A stretch of DNA of 64,000 bases from Limnanthes douglasii subsp. nivea (GCA_036936605.1 JAUPFV010000005.1:58176742-58240741), one strand, 5' to 3'; positions 22,401 to 35,510 are shown, numbered from the stretch's first letter. Notes: generated from the letters alone by a model not told the origin. A program made the numbers and translations.

Positions 22401-23469
22401 CGCCGAACACCTTCGGACCCAAAATGTTGACAACTGCTTATTATTAGCATAGAAAGCTCTGGTGCAAACCTACAATAAACTATACAAGGGAAGGAGCTTG
22501 CCCGTAACCGTGGAAACGCAGCCGACGGTAGGGAGGCTTCCATTCGGGAAAAAGAAAATCCTAACGGTGGCAGGGCATCGTTCTTCCTTCATCAACTCTT
22601 CCATATATTGAGCGCGGTAAGACTTTTACCGTCAACATCCTCTGATCCGATCTGATCTCTGAGAATGAAGCCCAATCCTACGCATATGAAACGTACTAAG
22701 ACTATGCATAAATATTTTTTATAGCATTTTTAATTAAAATAATTGATTAAATATAACTTTAGTCTATTAACCTTAAAAAAAAATATTAAATAGGTTTATC
22801 ATAAACAAATATTTTTATATAACTCTTAAATTAAAGTATTTGATAAAACATGTAATATTTAATTTAGTAATATTTTGTTGAATGATATTTTTTATAAAGC
22901 GCATTAAAGTAATTAAAAAGAAATAAATATTTTTTCAAAAAAAAAATTGAACTCCATTAACTCTTTTTGTTTCTCTTTTACCTTATTTTACTCAACTGTG
23001 TATGATGTCTATAATTTATTTACATTTACCTGAATAACAGAAATTTTATTATTTGTCTAATGAGATATTTTTTTCACACGGAAAAGAAAACCCACTGCAC
23101 CCAGAACAATTGTTATTTAATAAAATCAAAATTGGACAGTGCTTATGTGGAGGTTGAAGTGGGTTAGGGGGGCTTCAGCCCCCTCGCCCCTACATCCCTC
23201 TGCCGCTGCACTCTTTTATCCATCCGAACTACCAAGATATGGGATACATAGTCGAACTGACCATCTAAAAATACTAACGGAATAGGATTGGTCGGAGGGG
23301 AAGATATTTTGAGTTTCATATGCGTAAAAAAAGGAGTGAACTTCAGGCCATGAAACCTAAAGCCCTACCAGAAACCACCAGAAAAAATGTTATCGTTCAA
23401 CAGAATATGACAATTTTTTTCGAAAAAAAAAGAGAGGTTTTTTTTCTTTTTTTATCGATTAAAATTCTT
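22401..23469. other. Unassigned sequence in unit D
   Basis: Includes a less AT-rich stretch (22480-22680) with no recognised product. It also has a G/C hairpin: GGGGGCTTCAGCCCCC near 23169-23184. No gene can be supported. Confidence 0.4.
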
Positions 23470-23782
23470 TTATTCTCTCATTTGTCAATCTTATTATACC
23501 ACGTTGAACACAAACTCTCCTATAAATTAACCCCCAGACATCTCATTAGCAAACCATCAATTCTTATCAATCTCCATCATAAACAATAACCATCAAAACA
23601 TACAAAAATGAAGAAGGGTGTTTTATACAAACTTACCGAGGTTAACAAGCTAGTTCTTAATCCCATTGCTTCATAAAGGCTATTTATAAAAGGAGAAAGG
23701 CTATTTCTTCGATTGTCTTTTTTTTTACTTCTTTCATGTTTTAATAATGTTTTTTTTTCTATTTTCTCTATTAAAAAAAAAT

Positions 23783-24338
23783 TAAAGGAAAATTACATCT
23801 AAGAATCCACTCAACTATTTTATTGTCATCTAGTCTCCAATGTTTGATCTATTATCTCTTAATATTCATTTCAACTATCTAATTACCACCTAATACCTAT
23901 CATTATTTTAATACCCTAACTACCCTCATCCTTCATCAACACCCACGTAACCAAAATTTCTCTTCCTTAGTTTTTTTTATTTTTATTTTTAAAAGATCCA
24001 TTAATTTTTTACTCTCACATTAATTTTTGTTGTTTCGAAAAATTAATGATATTTTTGTATTTATTTTAAATAAAATTTCAAACAATTCTCAGGTTAGTTA
24101 TTTAAACAACTCTTAGGTTAGTTTTTCAAACAACTCTCACGTTAGTTTGTCAAACAACTCTCATGAACATTTTTCAAACAACTATCAGGTTAGTACTGGT
24201 GAAGGTACCAACGGGTATATATGGTCGAGAGTATATTTGTCCAAATTTCAATTCGAGGTACCAAGTGACACTATCCAAAAAACGGGTACTAGTGGGTAAT
24301 TAAATAGTTGAGAGGGTATTTACTCATACTTTTCTCAA
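23783..24338. mobile_element. MITE-like element with 24-bp tandem repeats
   Basis: The ends are inverted repeats of about 45-50 bp: 'ccactcaactatttt' near 23808 and, on the opposite strand, 'ccctctcaactatttaatt' near 24300. Inside (24078-24197) are five copies of a 24-bp unit containing 'aacaactctcaggttag'. There is no coding capacity. Target duplication not determined. It resembles plant MITEs with 'ctcaactat' ends, but the family is not assigned. Confidence 0.5.
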
Positions 24339-25020
24339 AATTAAATATGTTTTTATAAAATATATATCTTTTATGAAAAAATAACATCTAATTTTTAGTG
24401 TTGATTTCAAAATTAGATATTATTTTAATAATAATGCTAAATTTTGAGACCGAAAATTAAAATTAGATTTTATTTTAAAAAAAACATCTATTTTCAAGTG
24501 TCGCTTTTGAAATCTAACCATCAATTTTGTGATTTTTTAACAAGTTTTTAAAAATTATATTTTTTTTAGATTTAGTGATCTAAGACTTAAACTTAAGATT
24601 AATAGGTCTTGTTGATGGTTTAAATGATATTTTTCGGTCATGATTTATTGTTTTATTCTTCCATTTAAGTTTATATTATGTGTTTTAGGTTTTAAACTTT
24701 ACATATATTGTCACCAACATAAGTTTGAGCGTTTAGAGCATCCTAAGAGATAATTTATTAATTGATTTAAATAGTATAATGATACGCTTAAATATTTAGA
24801 TTACCACATAATACAACATAACCTTTATAATTGATTTAGGTAATTATTTTTTAAACGGAGGAGAAGAATAAAGAAAGTTTTTAGAGACCGTGTAACTTCC
24901 ACTACATATATACCTATAAGACATTACGCTAGTAAACATGGATATTGTTTTACATTATCTGTTAGAAAGAAAAAATTTGTACATAAAAGCTAAATTTACT
25001 ATCTATTCTCGAATACAGAG
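24339..25020. other. AT-rich, no gene seen
   Basis: Very A/T rich. No reading frame with a recognisable product. It borders the upstream flank of the Hsp70 remnant of unit D. Confidence 0.5.
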
Positions 25021-25303
25021 TCTTTTGGGCATGCTCTTAAAGTAATGGATTTGTAGTTTGTTCACTTCTCTAATCTGATTGTTACCAAATCGGTAGTGAT
25101 ATTTGGTTTGATTTCTATTAGCAATTTTGTTACATAGCCTATTGTTTAAACTTTGATATTTTGATATACTCTTTTCAATGCCCTTTCTATGAGATTCTTT
25201 ATTGTTATAGTAGTATTGTCTTCTATGTATCTAGTTTACGGTATTACATCACCTACTATCTTGATAACTAATTTATGTTAAGTTTTAATAGATACCAAGA
25301 TAT

Positions 25304-26250
25304 TGATCGGTCGCCTCTGTTCAAAGTGATATGACATTGTGCCCATTTAAGGTCATTGTTATACCATTCGAGAAGCCCATGATAAGTGTTCTGTACTACG
25401 GTGAGAAGAAACAATTTACAGCGGAGGAGATCTCATCCATGCTTCTCATCATGATGCTTGAGATTGTCGAGGCTTATCTTGGTTCCGCAATCAAGAATGT
25501 TGTAATCACTGTACAAGCATACTTCAATGCCTGCCAACATTAGGCCAGAAACGATGTTGGTGCCATTGATGCATAGTATCAAAGACCCCACTGCAACATC
25601 AATTGCTTATTCTCTTTATAGGAAAGCTGCAAGTGTTTGTAAGGATAATGTGTTGATCTTTGATCTTTTCTTTTTTAATTTTGTTGTTTCTCTTCTTATG
25701 ATCGAAGATGGTATATTTGAAGTAAAAGAAACTGCTGGAGACATCCATTTGTGGTGATAATTTTGAAAACAGATTAGTGGACCACTTCGTTCAGGATTTT
25801 AAGAGCAAGAACAATAAAGATATTACCGGTAACCCTAAAACTCTTCGGAGGCTGAGAACTTCTTGTGAGAAGACAAAGCGAACTGTATCTTTAACTACTC
25901 GAAACACAATCAAGATTGACCCTTTGTATGAGGAAATTGATCTCTACTCCTCCATCACTTATGCTAGGTTTGAGGAACTTAACATGGATCTATTAGGGAG
26001 TGTTGGGAGCCTGCATATCTATTAACAAACTTATTATCCATAATGTTGTTCTTGTAGGTGGTTCCACTAGAATTCTCAAGGTTGAACAACTTTTAAAGAT
26101 TTATTTTAATGAAAATAAGATTTGAAAGTGTATCAACCATGATGAAGTTTTTGTAGTGCAGTCCAAGTTGTTATCTTGAGCGATGAGGGTACCGAGAAAG
26201 TGTAGTATCTTATTTTGTGCCTCTTTCCTTTGGTTTGGAAAAGAAGGCAT
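25304..26250 (+). pseudogene. Hsp70 (cytosolic type) pseudogene, exon 2, unit D
   Basis: Begins near ASVQSDM (about residue 75, just after the usual plant intron site) and reads [75 protein letters not shown] and [19 protein letters not shown]. This covers most of the ATPase domain. The phosphate-binding GGGTFD motif after IFDL has become FFFNFV, and frameshifts interrupt the QRQATKDAG region. Homology fades after residues equivalent to about 380; the substrate-binding domain is absent. A foldback follows at once. It is opposite in direction to the MTHFR remnant, as in unit C. Confidence 0.85.
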
Positions 26251-26267
26251 GTCTTCTTTTGTTACGA

Positions 26268-26505
26268 GGCTCAAGTTCGTGATACACTCACGGATTATTA
26301 TTAATTTATGCGATAAATGTAAAGACCACAGATATTTTTATATGCTTTCCTAGTTTGTGGCTAGAATCTTTATCGATCATTTGTGTAAGCATTACCAATT
26401 GAAAGGTGTTGGTCGCGATTCATGAAAGCATAAAATATGTATGACTGTTGTATTTATATTATAAGTTGATAATAATTCATTGCTCGCACCATGAACTTGG
26501 TCTAT
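26268..26505. repeat. Foldback (imperfect inverted repeat) after Hsp70, unit D
   Basis: The left arm from 'caagttcgtgatacactca' and the right arm to 'gcaccatgaacttgg' are imperfect reverse complements, each about 100 nt with a short loop. The unit C copy has the same structure at 53316-53540. A transcript would fold into a long hairpin. Confidence 0.6.
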
Positions 26506-27445
26506 AACAAAACCAAGTTTTTACTTAAAGCACACTATCCTCAAATAGATGGATCGTTGTGTCTAATAATATGGCAGAGCAGCGAGGCTGCGAGAGATCC
26601 TGCTTAACGTGTGTTTTGCGAATGATTTTTTCTTGGTAAAACGTTTGTTTTCTTAATATTATCAAACAATAAAATTTTAGATTTAAAAAAATAAATTATC
26701 AAACAACGAATGTGTGATATGAATATAACGAAATCTTCATTAAATAAAACCGATTATGTATGATATGATTGAAAATCAAAATGTAATTATTTTTTAGGGA
26801 AATTAATCATTAAAATTTGATAAAATAATATCTAACATGATTTTTTGTTTTTAAATTCAATAATGGCGATGCCAATATAATCATGCATAAGACGTGTTTA
26901 TTAAAAAAACGATTACGCATTCAAATAATTTTAAAGAGGCGAGCCATTATTGTGCCTGGACGAGCCCGTTAGCATATCATCTCTAAGTATGAAAGTTTTC
27001 CGGTGGTCAAAATAATTAAATATTACAGAGATTGTTTTAAAAATCATTTCTGTTGGTATTTTAAAACGTAACTAAAATATATTTTTATCACACGAAAATA
27101 AAAGACGAAATATAATGTTGAAACTAAGTACAACATTTATGGTAAATGTGACTACATTTGAAAGAGTTACCAAATAGAAAATAGAAGGTTAGTATTTATA
27201 TTCTTATAAGTATACAAGGTATTAGATTTGTTATATTTATAAATGAGTTAGAAGGGAAATGTAACAACTGATTAAAAGAGGTTAAATAATGATGAAGAGT
27301 AAGAGAACGTACAATAGGTTGAATATTTTCTGTGTTAATAAAGTTATAAAACGAAAGGGTTCATTATATTTGACTAAAAATCAAAGCAATATTGATTGAA
27401 ATTTTTGAAACAATTGCATATCAATTATACTAACATAATATTACG
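26506..27445. other. AT-rich, no gene seen
   Basis: No coding pattern or repeat recognised on either strand. Confidence 0.5.
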
Positions 27446-27675
27446 TGTTTGGAACAATGAAGCTTTTGAACCTCTCCCAAATCATACGATAATATTATTA
27501 TGAATGTTTGGAACAATGAAGCTTTTGAACCTCTCCCAAATCATACGATAATATTATTATGAATGTTTGGAACAATGAAGCTTTTGAACCTCTCCCAAAT
27601 CATACGATAATATTATTATGAATGTTTGGAACAATGAAGCTTTTGAACCTCTCCCAAATCATACGATAATATTAG
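27446..27675. repeat. 59-bp tandem repeat, four near-perfect units
   Basis: Units start at 27446, 27505, 27564 and 27623, exactly 59 bp apart, each beginning 'tgtttggaacaatgaagc'. The first three are identical; the fourth differs only at its end. Such identity points to very recent expansion or to an assembly effect. Confidence 0.9.
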
Positions 27676-28485
27676 TAGTTCATAAGAGGTTACATATTTA
27701 TTTGCCGAGCAAAAGAAAGGCCATAAGCTAAGAAGCAAAAATGCAAAAAACTATGTCTAGATTTTCTCCCAAATTACAAGTTTCTACCTAACGTGAAAAC
27801 AATTGACAGCAAGCCAAGTTATAAAAAGGTTATAAAATTAAACAATCTTTTACTCATGCCCCCAAATTGATAAGACAATTCAACTAAATAAAACAACATA
27901 CAAACAAATGATTGTATTTCTGATAAATTAAAAATAATTTATACTTACAAATAAATATGAGGGATATTTATAGGACACTGAACTAATATAAGTCAAACTA
28001 AATATTTGAAAATCAAAAGCAGGTACTGATGGAAACATGACTTAAAGTCAAGTCGGGGGTTTATAAATTAGAGGACCTTCAATAAAAACTATGAAAGTCG
28101 GTATAAAAACTTTGATAAAATAAATTATTATAAATCAAAACCATGATCTAACAAGGTGAAGATGTTATACACATGAAGCCAAGCCATTAAGTCAAGACAG
28201 TAAAATATTTGACTATAAGTCAAGACAACGATTCAACGAGATAAAAAAACCATGTATATAATACGTCAAAACCATGTATAAATTATGTTATAAAGGTCGG
28301 ACGGTACAAGCCTTATTAATATGAGTATGATATCATTGGGTAAATGAGCATGCTTATAAAGTGATATAAGAAAGTAATCATTTTAATTCTTTGTGACGTG
28401 GTAAATATAAAGTATTAGCAAGTTATAAAGAAAATATTTGATGAGTTAAATGTATATAAAAACAAAAGGGTAGAGTTGAGTACTT
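27676..28485. other. AT-rich, no gene seen
   Basis: Short repeated words ('aagtcaagtc', 'accatgtata') but no recognised gene or element. Confidence 0.45.
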
Positions 28486-30560
28486 TTACTTAATCAAAAC
28501 AATGAAAATATATATAGTACAAAGATCAAGTGTATTGGTATTAAACAACAATTCATTACGCGACAATAAAAATAACAAGTGAAAGAGTAAATCAACAACA
28601 CCGAGTGGATAAGAATTAAGCCACAAAATTACCAACTGGATGCTACTCAACAAAAAGTACCACATGTTCAAGACTTAATTTATCGGTTTCCAAAGTAGTT
28701 TTCAATGTAGCCTTTTCAGTCTTCAGTTGGTCATACGACTCATTCAGTTAGGAATATCTTGCTTCAAATTTAAGTAATTTTTTGTTTTCCACACCTAATA
28801 TTTTTCTAAGTTCAAGTGGTGAAGTGCATTTCAAATATAGTAATTTAGAATCTCCAGTTGACATAGTCTTTTTAGCCAATAGTACAATGAAAAAACCTCT
28901 ATGGTAAATAAAAAATAGTATATATATTTAAATTTTGGAATTTAAAAAACTAAATAATAGAAATATGAAGAAGTAAAAATACCTCACAATTTATTGTAGT
29001 CTATCTTTTTAAGATCTCGACAACTGAATTAGAATAAATAACATATTGACCGATAAAAATCCATAAAAAAAAAAACCACTATGATCAACGTAGGATGATG
29101 AGCCAAAATAGTACATTGAAGAAGCTATTATTTTGACAAGATTAGATTGTGTGGTATGAATATCAAAGTTCTTCTTTTTCTAAACTAATTTGAAAGTCGG
29201 TCTCTTATTAGGGTCATTTTTTGGCGTTATAAACAATAGCAGCCTTATTGGAAACATAAAGAATTTGACTCTTATCTTTTTGAATGAGTTTATTCGGGTA
29301 TGTCTAAGGATTTGTTTCTTTCTGTTTTGATTTTTTTTTGTTTTGAGGTTTTTTGACAAATAATAACCCATATCACCAGCACATCATTTATTTCAAAGTT
29401 TTACTTTTTGTTGGAATTAACAAATCCATTCATTTTCTGGTACGTGACTCCAGAAGACCATCTCTCTCAATAAGAACAACTTCACATTGTTCAAACATAA
29501 TTAACTTTAACTGTCCAAAATGCAGAAATAAGAAGGTTTTTTTGTATAGAGAGAAAATGAAACTGATGTCCCCAAGTATTGAAAACATCACACGATTATT
29601 TTTTTCAACACCTCACCGCAGCAGAAGAAGATGATAAATTATATTAATAATATCAGTGGCAACTTTAAAAATAGTAGAAAACGATAAAGTTTAGGTTAGC
29701 GAATAAATTAGACGACTTAAGAAAAACATTTGGAGCTAATAAGACAATTTTTGACACCTCTTGCATATTGTCATTCATTTTCTGCTCATTTTACGAAACT
29801 CATATATCGAACTGGATTTCCATATAACACTAACATACAAAACATTAATTTTATAGAGGTGACCAGATTCAGAGAGTTTAATGATACATTACTTGCTTCG
29901 AAAATGGAAAAAATGGTGTTTTTTATGGCACACTAAGAAAGAATTTTTGTAATTATCAAAGGATAACCGAGATAATTATAAAAATAATCAAAGTGGAGCG
30001 GTTTGGAGTTAATTGTGACTGAATATCCGACAAAAACTAAAAAACTATTTTAACATAAAATAAGTTGTGGAAAAACATACTTTAACGTCATTTACGTGAA
30101 GATGAACATATCTATCTTTGGGTACACGAATTACTACCTCGTTAGTGATAACCTATGTGTAATATATTTAATTTTAAGGGTATAAATATGATTTTATTAA
30201 GAAATAATAAGTATTCAAAGATATTGTTTGTGAAAGTAAAATTAGGTTAACCTGTAATATTTTCAATAGTTGCGGTTGAGGGAGTACCTAACTTAGGCTT
30301 ACTAGACGATGGATTAATATTAGGTTTAATGCTTTCAGGTGAAGAAGTTGAGACTTTATCACGTTCAAATATCCTTTGCTCGTCTAAAAGGATTTTCCAT
30401 TTGTTAACCAACATTCGGCCAGTAAGAGGACTATTGATGAGGGTTCTGTTATATGATAAATTGACTCAGGGTTACCACTAGACGAGTTACTTAAACCACT
30501 ATATAAATCTCCAAACTCTCCACTTGATTGATCATTTTAAGAAACTAATTAAGCAACTGA
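28486..30560 (-). pseudogene. Possible intron-bearing gene remnant, unknown product
   Basis: Several short open stretches on minus look like exons. About 30445-30245 gives NRTLINSPLTGRMLVNKWKI and FERDKVSTSSPESIKPN, ending at a GT. About 30155-30082 gives VITNEVVIRVPKDRYVHLHV. About 28870-28675 gives a charged, coiled-coil-like segment (ELRKILGVENKKLLKFEARY, then LKTEKATLKTTLETDK). I do not recognise the protein. The coiled-coil end recalls the aORF family, but the core motifs were not found. Exon joins are uncertain. Confidence 0.35.
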
Positions 30561-30652
30561 CAACCTCCACTACGAGCAAATAATTACTAAAAAGTTAAAA
30601 ATTGGTATCTCCGTATACTAATACTAAATATGCATTTCTAAAAAGACGAAAC

Positions 30653-31109
30653 AAATAGAATTCAAGAGTATAGAGAGAGATTTTGAAGAATAGATTTTCA
30701 TTATTCAATTAAGTGTAACTCAGTACATTATATATGTAGTTCACTAACAACTTCTTGTTAGGTAGTTAATAGTGGAAATTTGTTATACAAATCTTGTTAC
30801 ACACTTATTTACTAATGTAACTCTTAGACCACCAATATTATTTTCGTGTGATAATGTCCAATGTAGCATTAAGACCAATGCCCAGCTTAGACCTTCTGTT
30901 GGGCTTAAAATAATCTAGCCTATCTTCAATCAAAAGCCAAAGGCCCACAGCTCAAATACTAACTCGACTTAGGGTTACTGTCTGAACCCTAAGCCTCCTT
31001 TCCCTTTCTCTCTTCTTTCTCTACTACCACAACAGCCATTGAAGCAGTCCTTGAAGCTTCACCCTCTCCATGCTTGTCATGGTGCTTCAAGGCCTTGCTA
31101 TTCTTCACA
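30653..31109 (-). repeat. Copia 3' LTR
   Basis: On minus begins TGTGAAGAATAGCAAGG, directly after the polypurine tract TTTGAGGGGGGA (fwd 31110-31121). A TATATAAT-type box on minus is near 30723-30735. The terminal two bases at 30653-30654 (aa) differ from the other LTR (gg). Confidence 0.85.
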
Positions 31110-34100
31110 TCCCCCCTCAAACGAAGATGCGACATCAGGAGACCGAGTTTGTCTCTGAGAAACTGAAAACGGTGGTGAGTGAGTGGCTTTGTGAGGCAGT
31201 CAGCTAGCTGATCGTGAGACGGTACAAATCGAATTTGAAGAAGACCTTGCAAGAACTGATCCCGAACAAAGTGTACATCAATCTCGATGTGCTTTGTTCG
31301 GGCATGAAAAACTGGGTTTGATGCTAGCGAGCTCGCACCCAAGTTATCGCACCAGATAACAGAAGAGGTTACAACAGGAAACTCAATTTCAGTCAGAAGA
31401 AAACGTAACCACATCATCTCTGCTCACAGATTCGCTAATGCTCGATACTCTGACTCAGTAGAAGATCGGGAGACAACATTCTGCTTCTTCGAAGACCAAG
31501 AGATCAGGGAGTCTCCAAGATACACACAGTATGCGCCAATCAGCATCAGAGAAACCCTGAAGTTGAAAATTGAAGGTTGGCTTGAGATGCAAACCAATCC
31601 AGCAAGACCCAGATAAGTATCTTAAAATTCGTTTTAAATTTTGCCAATGTATAGTAGTAGGGGCTTGCTGATATTGACTGAGCTTGTTGACAGCAAAGGA
31701 AATATCAGGCCTCGTATGTGTTAAGTACTGTAAGGCGCCTAATAGACTTCGATATTGTGTAGGATCAGCAAGGAGAGTTCCAGAGTCACTGGAGATATGC
31801 ACACCAGCAACCATGGGTGTAGGACAAGGCTTAGCTAAAGATAGACCTTGAGAACTCAGTAAGTTTTTTATATACTGCTGTTGTGTTAGATAGAAACCAG
31901 TTGAATCACGATGAACTTCTATTCCAAGGAATAGATGGAGTGGTCCAATATCTTTGAGTGAAAAAACAGCATTGAGTTTATGAATAAACTCCCTCAAACA
32001 CCCTGTTTGATTACCTGTAACAATGATATCGTCTACATAGACCAGAATTAGCAGAACAGTAGTTTTAGATACAAGATAGAATAGAGAACAGTCAGACTTA
32101 GAGTTCTTAAAACCCCATTGAAGAAGTGTATCCTTCAACCTCGAATACCAAGCCCTTGGAGCCTGTTTAAGACCATACAAGGCCTTATGAAGTTTACATA
32201 CATGTGTAGACTTCTGAGGATCTTGAAACCCTTGTGGTTGAACCATGTAAACATCCTCAGTGAGATACCCATTGAGGAAAGCATTATTAATGTCCAACTG
32301 TCTAACTTCCAAATCTTTAGACACAGCTAGGGTTAGAACCAGTCTAACTGTAGAAGGCTTAACCACTGGACTAAAAGTCTCTGAAAAATCAATGCCAGGG
32401 GTTTGATGAAACCCCTTGGCTACAAGTCTTGCCTTGTATCTTTGAACAGAACTATCTCGATTATACTTAACTTTGTACACCCATTTACAACCCACAACAT
32501 TTAGATTAGGAGTCCAAGGAACCAATGACCAAGTTTTGTTTGACATGAGTGCTTTAAACTCAGTTTCCATAGCAGTCACCCAATGAGAACATAACACTGC
32601 TTTAGAATAGGTAGTAGGCTCAGTAGTAGCCAAGTCAGTTTTGATCACAGAGCCAATATAAGGAGTTTTAGGTACCCTAGTTCCATCTTGGGTTCGAGTT
32701 ATCATAGAATGAGAGATAGGTTTAGAAGGTAAGATAGTTGACTCATCATTAGATGTAAAGGGCAGACAAATAGAGATTTTAGGATTAGACTGATCCAATT
32801 GAATTAAATGCTTATCGGTAGTATGTGTTTGGACAAAAGACTGACTAGGGACAAGTGTATGATTAGAATTTGAAACAGGTGACTCTGACTGTGTTTGAGA
32901 TGAACTAGAAACATTAGGTTCAACATGAGTAGGGGATACTAAACACTGAGTAAGATTATTTCCAGAATGAGTAAGAGTATTACCTTGTGTAGACATAGGC
33001 TGCCGAGAGGTAGCATCTTGAGGAACCCTAAGAGCAGCAGTAGTTGTTGAGGAATGTTCAGTTTTCACAAGTGCTAGAGGTAGATTAGGTAACCATGACT
33101 CTAAGGAAATTTCTGTAGAAGACTCAGGTAATGAATTATGTAGAAACTGATTTTGAAAGGGGAAATCAGTTTCATTAAACACAACATTCTTAGAAATGTA
33201 GACTCTTCCTTTAGGACTAAGACACACATAACCCTTATGAAATTGACTAAACCCCAAAAAGACACATTTAATTGTATGAAACTGAAATTTGTGTGACTGA
33301 TAAGACCTGAGACATGGAAAGCAGGCACAACCGAATGTTTTTAAGGCTAGGTAATTAGGTTTCTCGTGAAACAAGACTTCAAAAGGCGAGTTATTAGATA
33401 GAACTGGAGTAGGCAACCTATTGATAAGATAGACAGTTGTTTCAAAGCCTTGAACCCAAAATCTATAAGGTAGATTAGCTTGAGATAAGAGAGTTAACCC
33501 TCTCTCAACTAAGTGTTTGTGTTTACCTTTAGCTCTGCCATTCTGAGCTGAGGTGTTAGGACAGGATTTCCTCACAATGAACCCTTGTTCCTCAGCCATA
33601 GTAGATATAGGTAGAAACTCTCCTCCCCCATCACACTGAATAACTTTGATAGATCTTTCAAATTGTTTTTCAACAAGATATTTGAATTGTTTAAAAATAC
33701 TAACCACTTGACTTTTGTGTTTGAAAGGATACAGCCAAGTATACCTGGTATGGTCATCCACAAAGATCGCATAATACTTGTGACCTTGAGTGGATGCCAC
33801 AGGAGAGGGACCCCATACATCTGTATGTATGAGATCCAAGACATTGATGGCATGAGAGTGAGACAAAGAAGATGACAACAAGTGAGATTTCCCAAACTGA
33901 CAGGCTTCACAAAAGGTACATTATTCTTTCATAACAAAGGTAAGATTACACAATTTCAGAATAGAATTGAGAACATGTAAGGATAGATGGCCAAGCTTCC
34001 TATGCCATCCATCTTTTAGGGAATTAGACAAACAAACAGACATGACTTTAGGAAGTAAAACACTGGAAAGTAGAGGAATGTGTTTGACTTTGATACAGTG

Positions 34101-35495
34101 ACCCCCTGTAGCTTGTGACTTAGAAAAATTCTTCAACCTATACAGTCCACCCTCAGTAGTCCCTTTGAGAAGCAGTGTCCCTGTTACCTTGTCCTTCACA
34201 AGACAGAAACCATTGTGAAATTCAATGAAAACATTATTATGACTAGTAAGCTGAGAGACAGATAGGAGGTTCTTATTAATCAAGGGTACATATAGTATGT
34301 TTTTGAGCGAAATAGGAGTATGGTTGAGAAATTGTAAACTAGAGTACCCAATATTATGAATAGGCAACCTGTGACCATTACCAACAAGGATATTTTTGTT
34401 ACCTGTGTATTCTGTCTTTTGAGTCATCATGTTAGTGTTGCCTGTGACATGGTGACTAGCACCACTGTCACTATACCAGGCAGAGTCTCCAGTAGAGTCT
34501 TGAGTAGCCAAATAGGCTGCATGATCACTATCACCCTTAGGTTGTTCAGAAAAAGATGATCCCATAACAGATGGATCATCCCAGTAGTAACACACTAGAG
34601 AAGTGTGCCCATATCTATTAAAGATCTGGCATGTAGGTTTATTTTGAGAGAAGCGTCCACCTCTCCCTCTATAGAAGTTGTTTCTTCCTCTTGAATAATT
34701 CGATGAGTTGTTTCTTCCTCTGTTATTTTTTTATGACCCTCTGTACTGACCTGAATAGTTTCTCTGATTTGTATTGTTGTTTTGTGACTTATAGTCTGTT
34801 TTCTGAGTGAGATTAGCTGTTGCTAGACTTAGATTTGGTACATTGTCAGTTAGAAGATCTAGCCATCCCATAGAATCTTTGTCAGTTAGACTAACCACAT
34901 TAGGTGTATACTCTGAGTCCAAACCAGCAAGGACTTGAGTAATTAGATCATCTATTAATACACCACAGCCAGCTAACACAAGATTGTCAGCAATATTCTT
35001 CATCTGGCTTAGGTATTCAGTCATAGTAGAGTTACCTTTCCTTGTCCTCTGAAATTCTGATTTGTAGTAAGTTATTCTGGCTCTTGTGTGTGAGCCAGAA
35101 AGCTTACTAGCTGCATCCCACAGCTCTTTTGAGGTGCTTTCTTCCATCAACTGAGTAGCAACCTCTGTACTCATAGTAGAGTACAACCAACCAAGAAGTA
35201 ACTGATCCTTAGCAGTCCAATCCTCATACTCAGGATTGTCAGTAGTATTTCCTTCAGAATCATTAATGAGCTTAGGAGGATAGGGCTTGTCCCCTGTGAC
35301 AAAGCCTCCTAGCTTATTGCCTTTGATAATAGGCAAAACCATAGTTTTCCACAGCAAGTAATTATTTTTGTCGAGTCTGATCTGACTGTTGTTGATTGTT
35401 TGCAGGTGTACATTTTTGGTAGCACCAGAGAAGCTGCTAGGAAACAATGAGCCTAGCGACTCATTACTATGGGTGGGTGATTCGGGATTCACCAT
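31110..35495 (-). pseudogene. Copia gag-pol polyprotein, broken
   Basis: Starts at ATG 35495. The gag domain is at 34731-35495 (NNYLLWKTMVLPIIKGNK). Then come a zinc knuckle with its first Cys pair damaged (CQIFNRYGHTSLVC), the protease DSGASHHVTG, a GAG-pre-integrase HHCC zone, integrase (33881-33200), RT (YVDDIIVTG near 32030) and RNase H ([15 protein letters not shown]; 30989-31560). Lesions: in-frame TAA at 34731-34733 and 33921-33923; integrase third catalytic residue Glu changed to Lys (RAKGKHKH where the family has ERKH); a small frameshifting deletion after SDADW near 31530; a TGA at 31424-31426. Frames on both sides of the two TAA stops agree, so decay is recent. Confidence 0.9.
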
Positions 35496-35510
35496 TGAAG
35501 GCTTGCAAAA

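Larger units (their letters stand above)
21690..26505 (-). repeat. Duplicated unit D, inverted and partial
   Basis: Three blocks match the other units in reverse orientation. 21690-22450 matches the MTHFR remnant and its flank (A 2560-3178). About 23470-23635 matches A 1085-1270 ('ggtgttttatacaaac' on plus). About 25020-26505 matches the Hsp70 exon 2 remnant and its flanks in unit C (53300-54840). The order and relative orientation agree with unit C. Between the blocks the sequence does not align by eye and contains a separate MITE-like element. D and C therefore form a large, interrupted inverted repeat about 28 kb apart. Confidence 0.75.

Noticed and set aside
22480..22680. Possible rRNA or organellar insert, because of the higher G+C
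   Set aside because: No match to conserved rRNA or plastid gene words that I could recognise; too short to support a call.
33663..33875. Plus-strand open frames inside the copia element
   Set aside because: They are complements of the integrase coding sequence.
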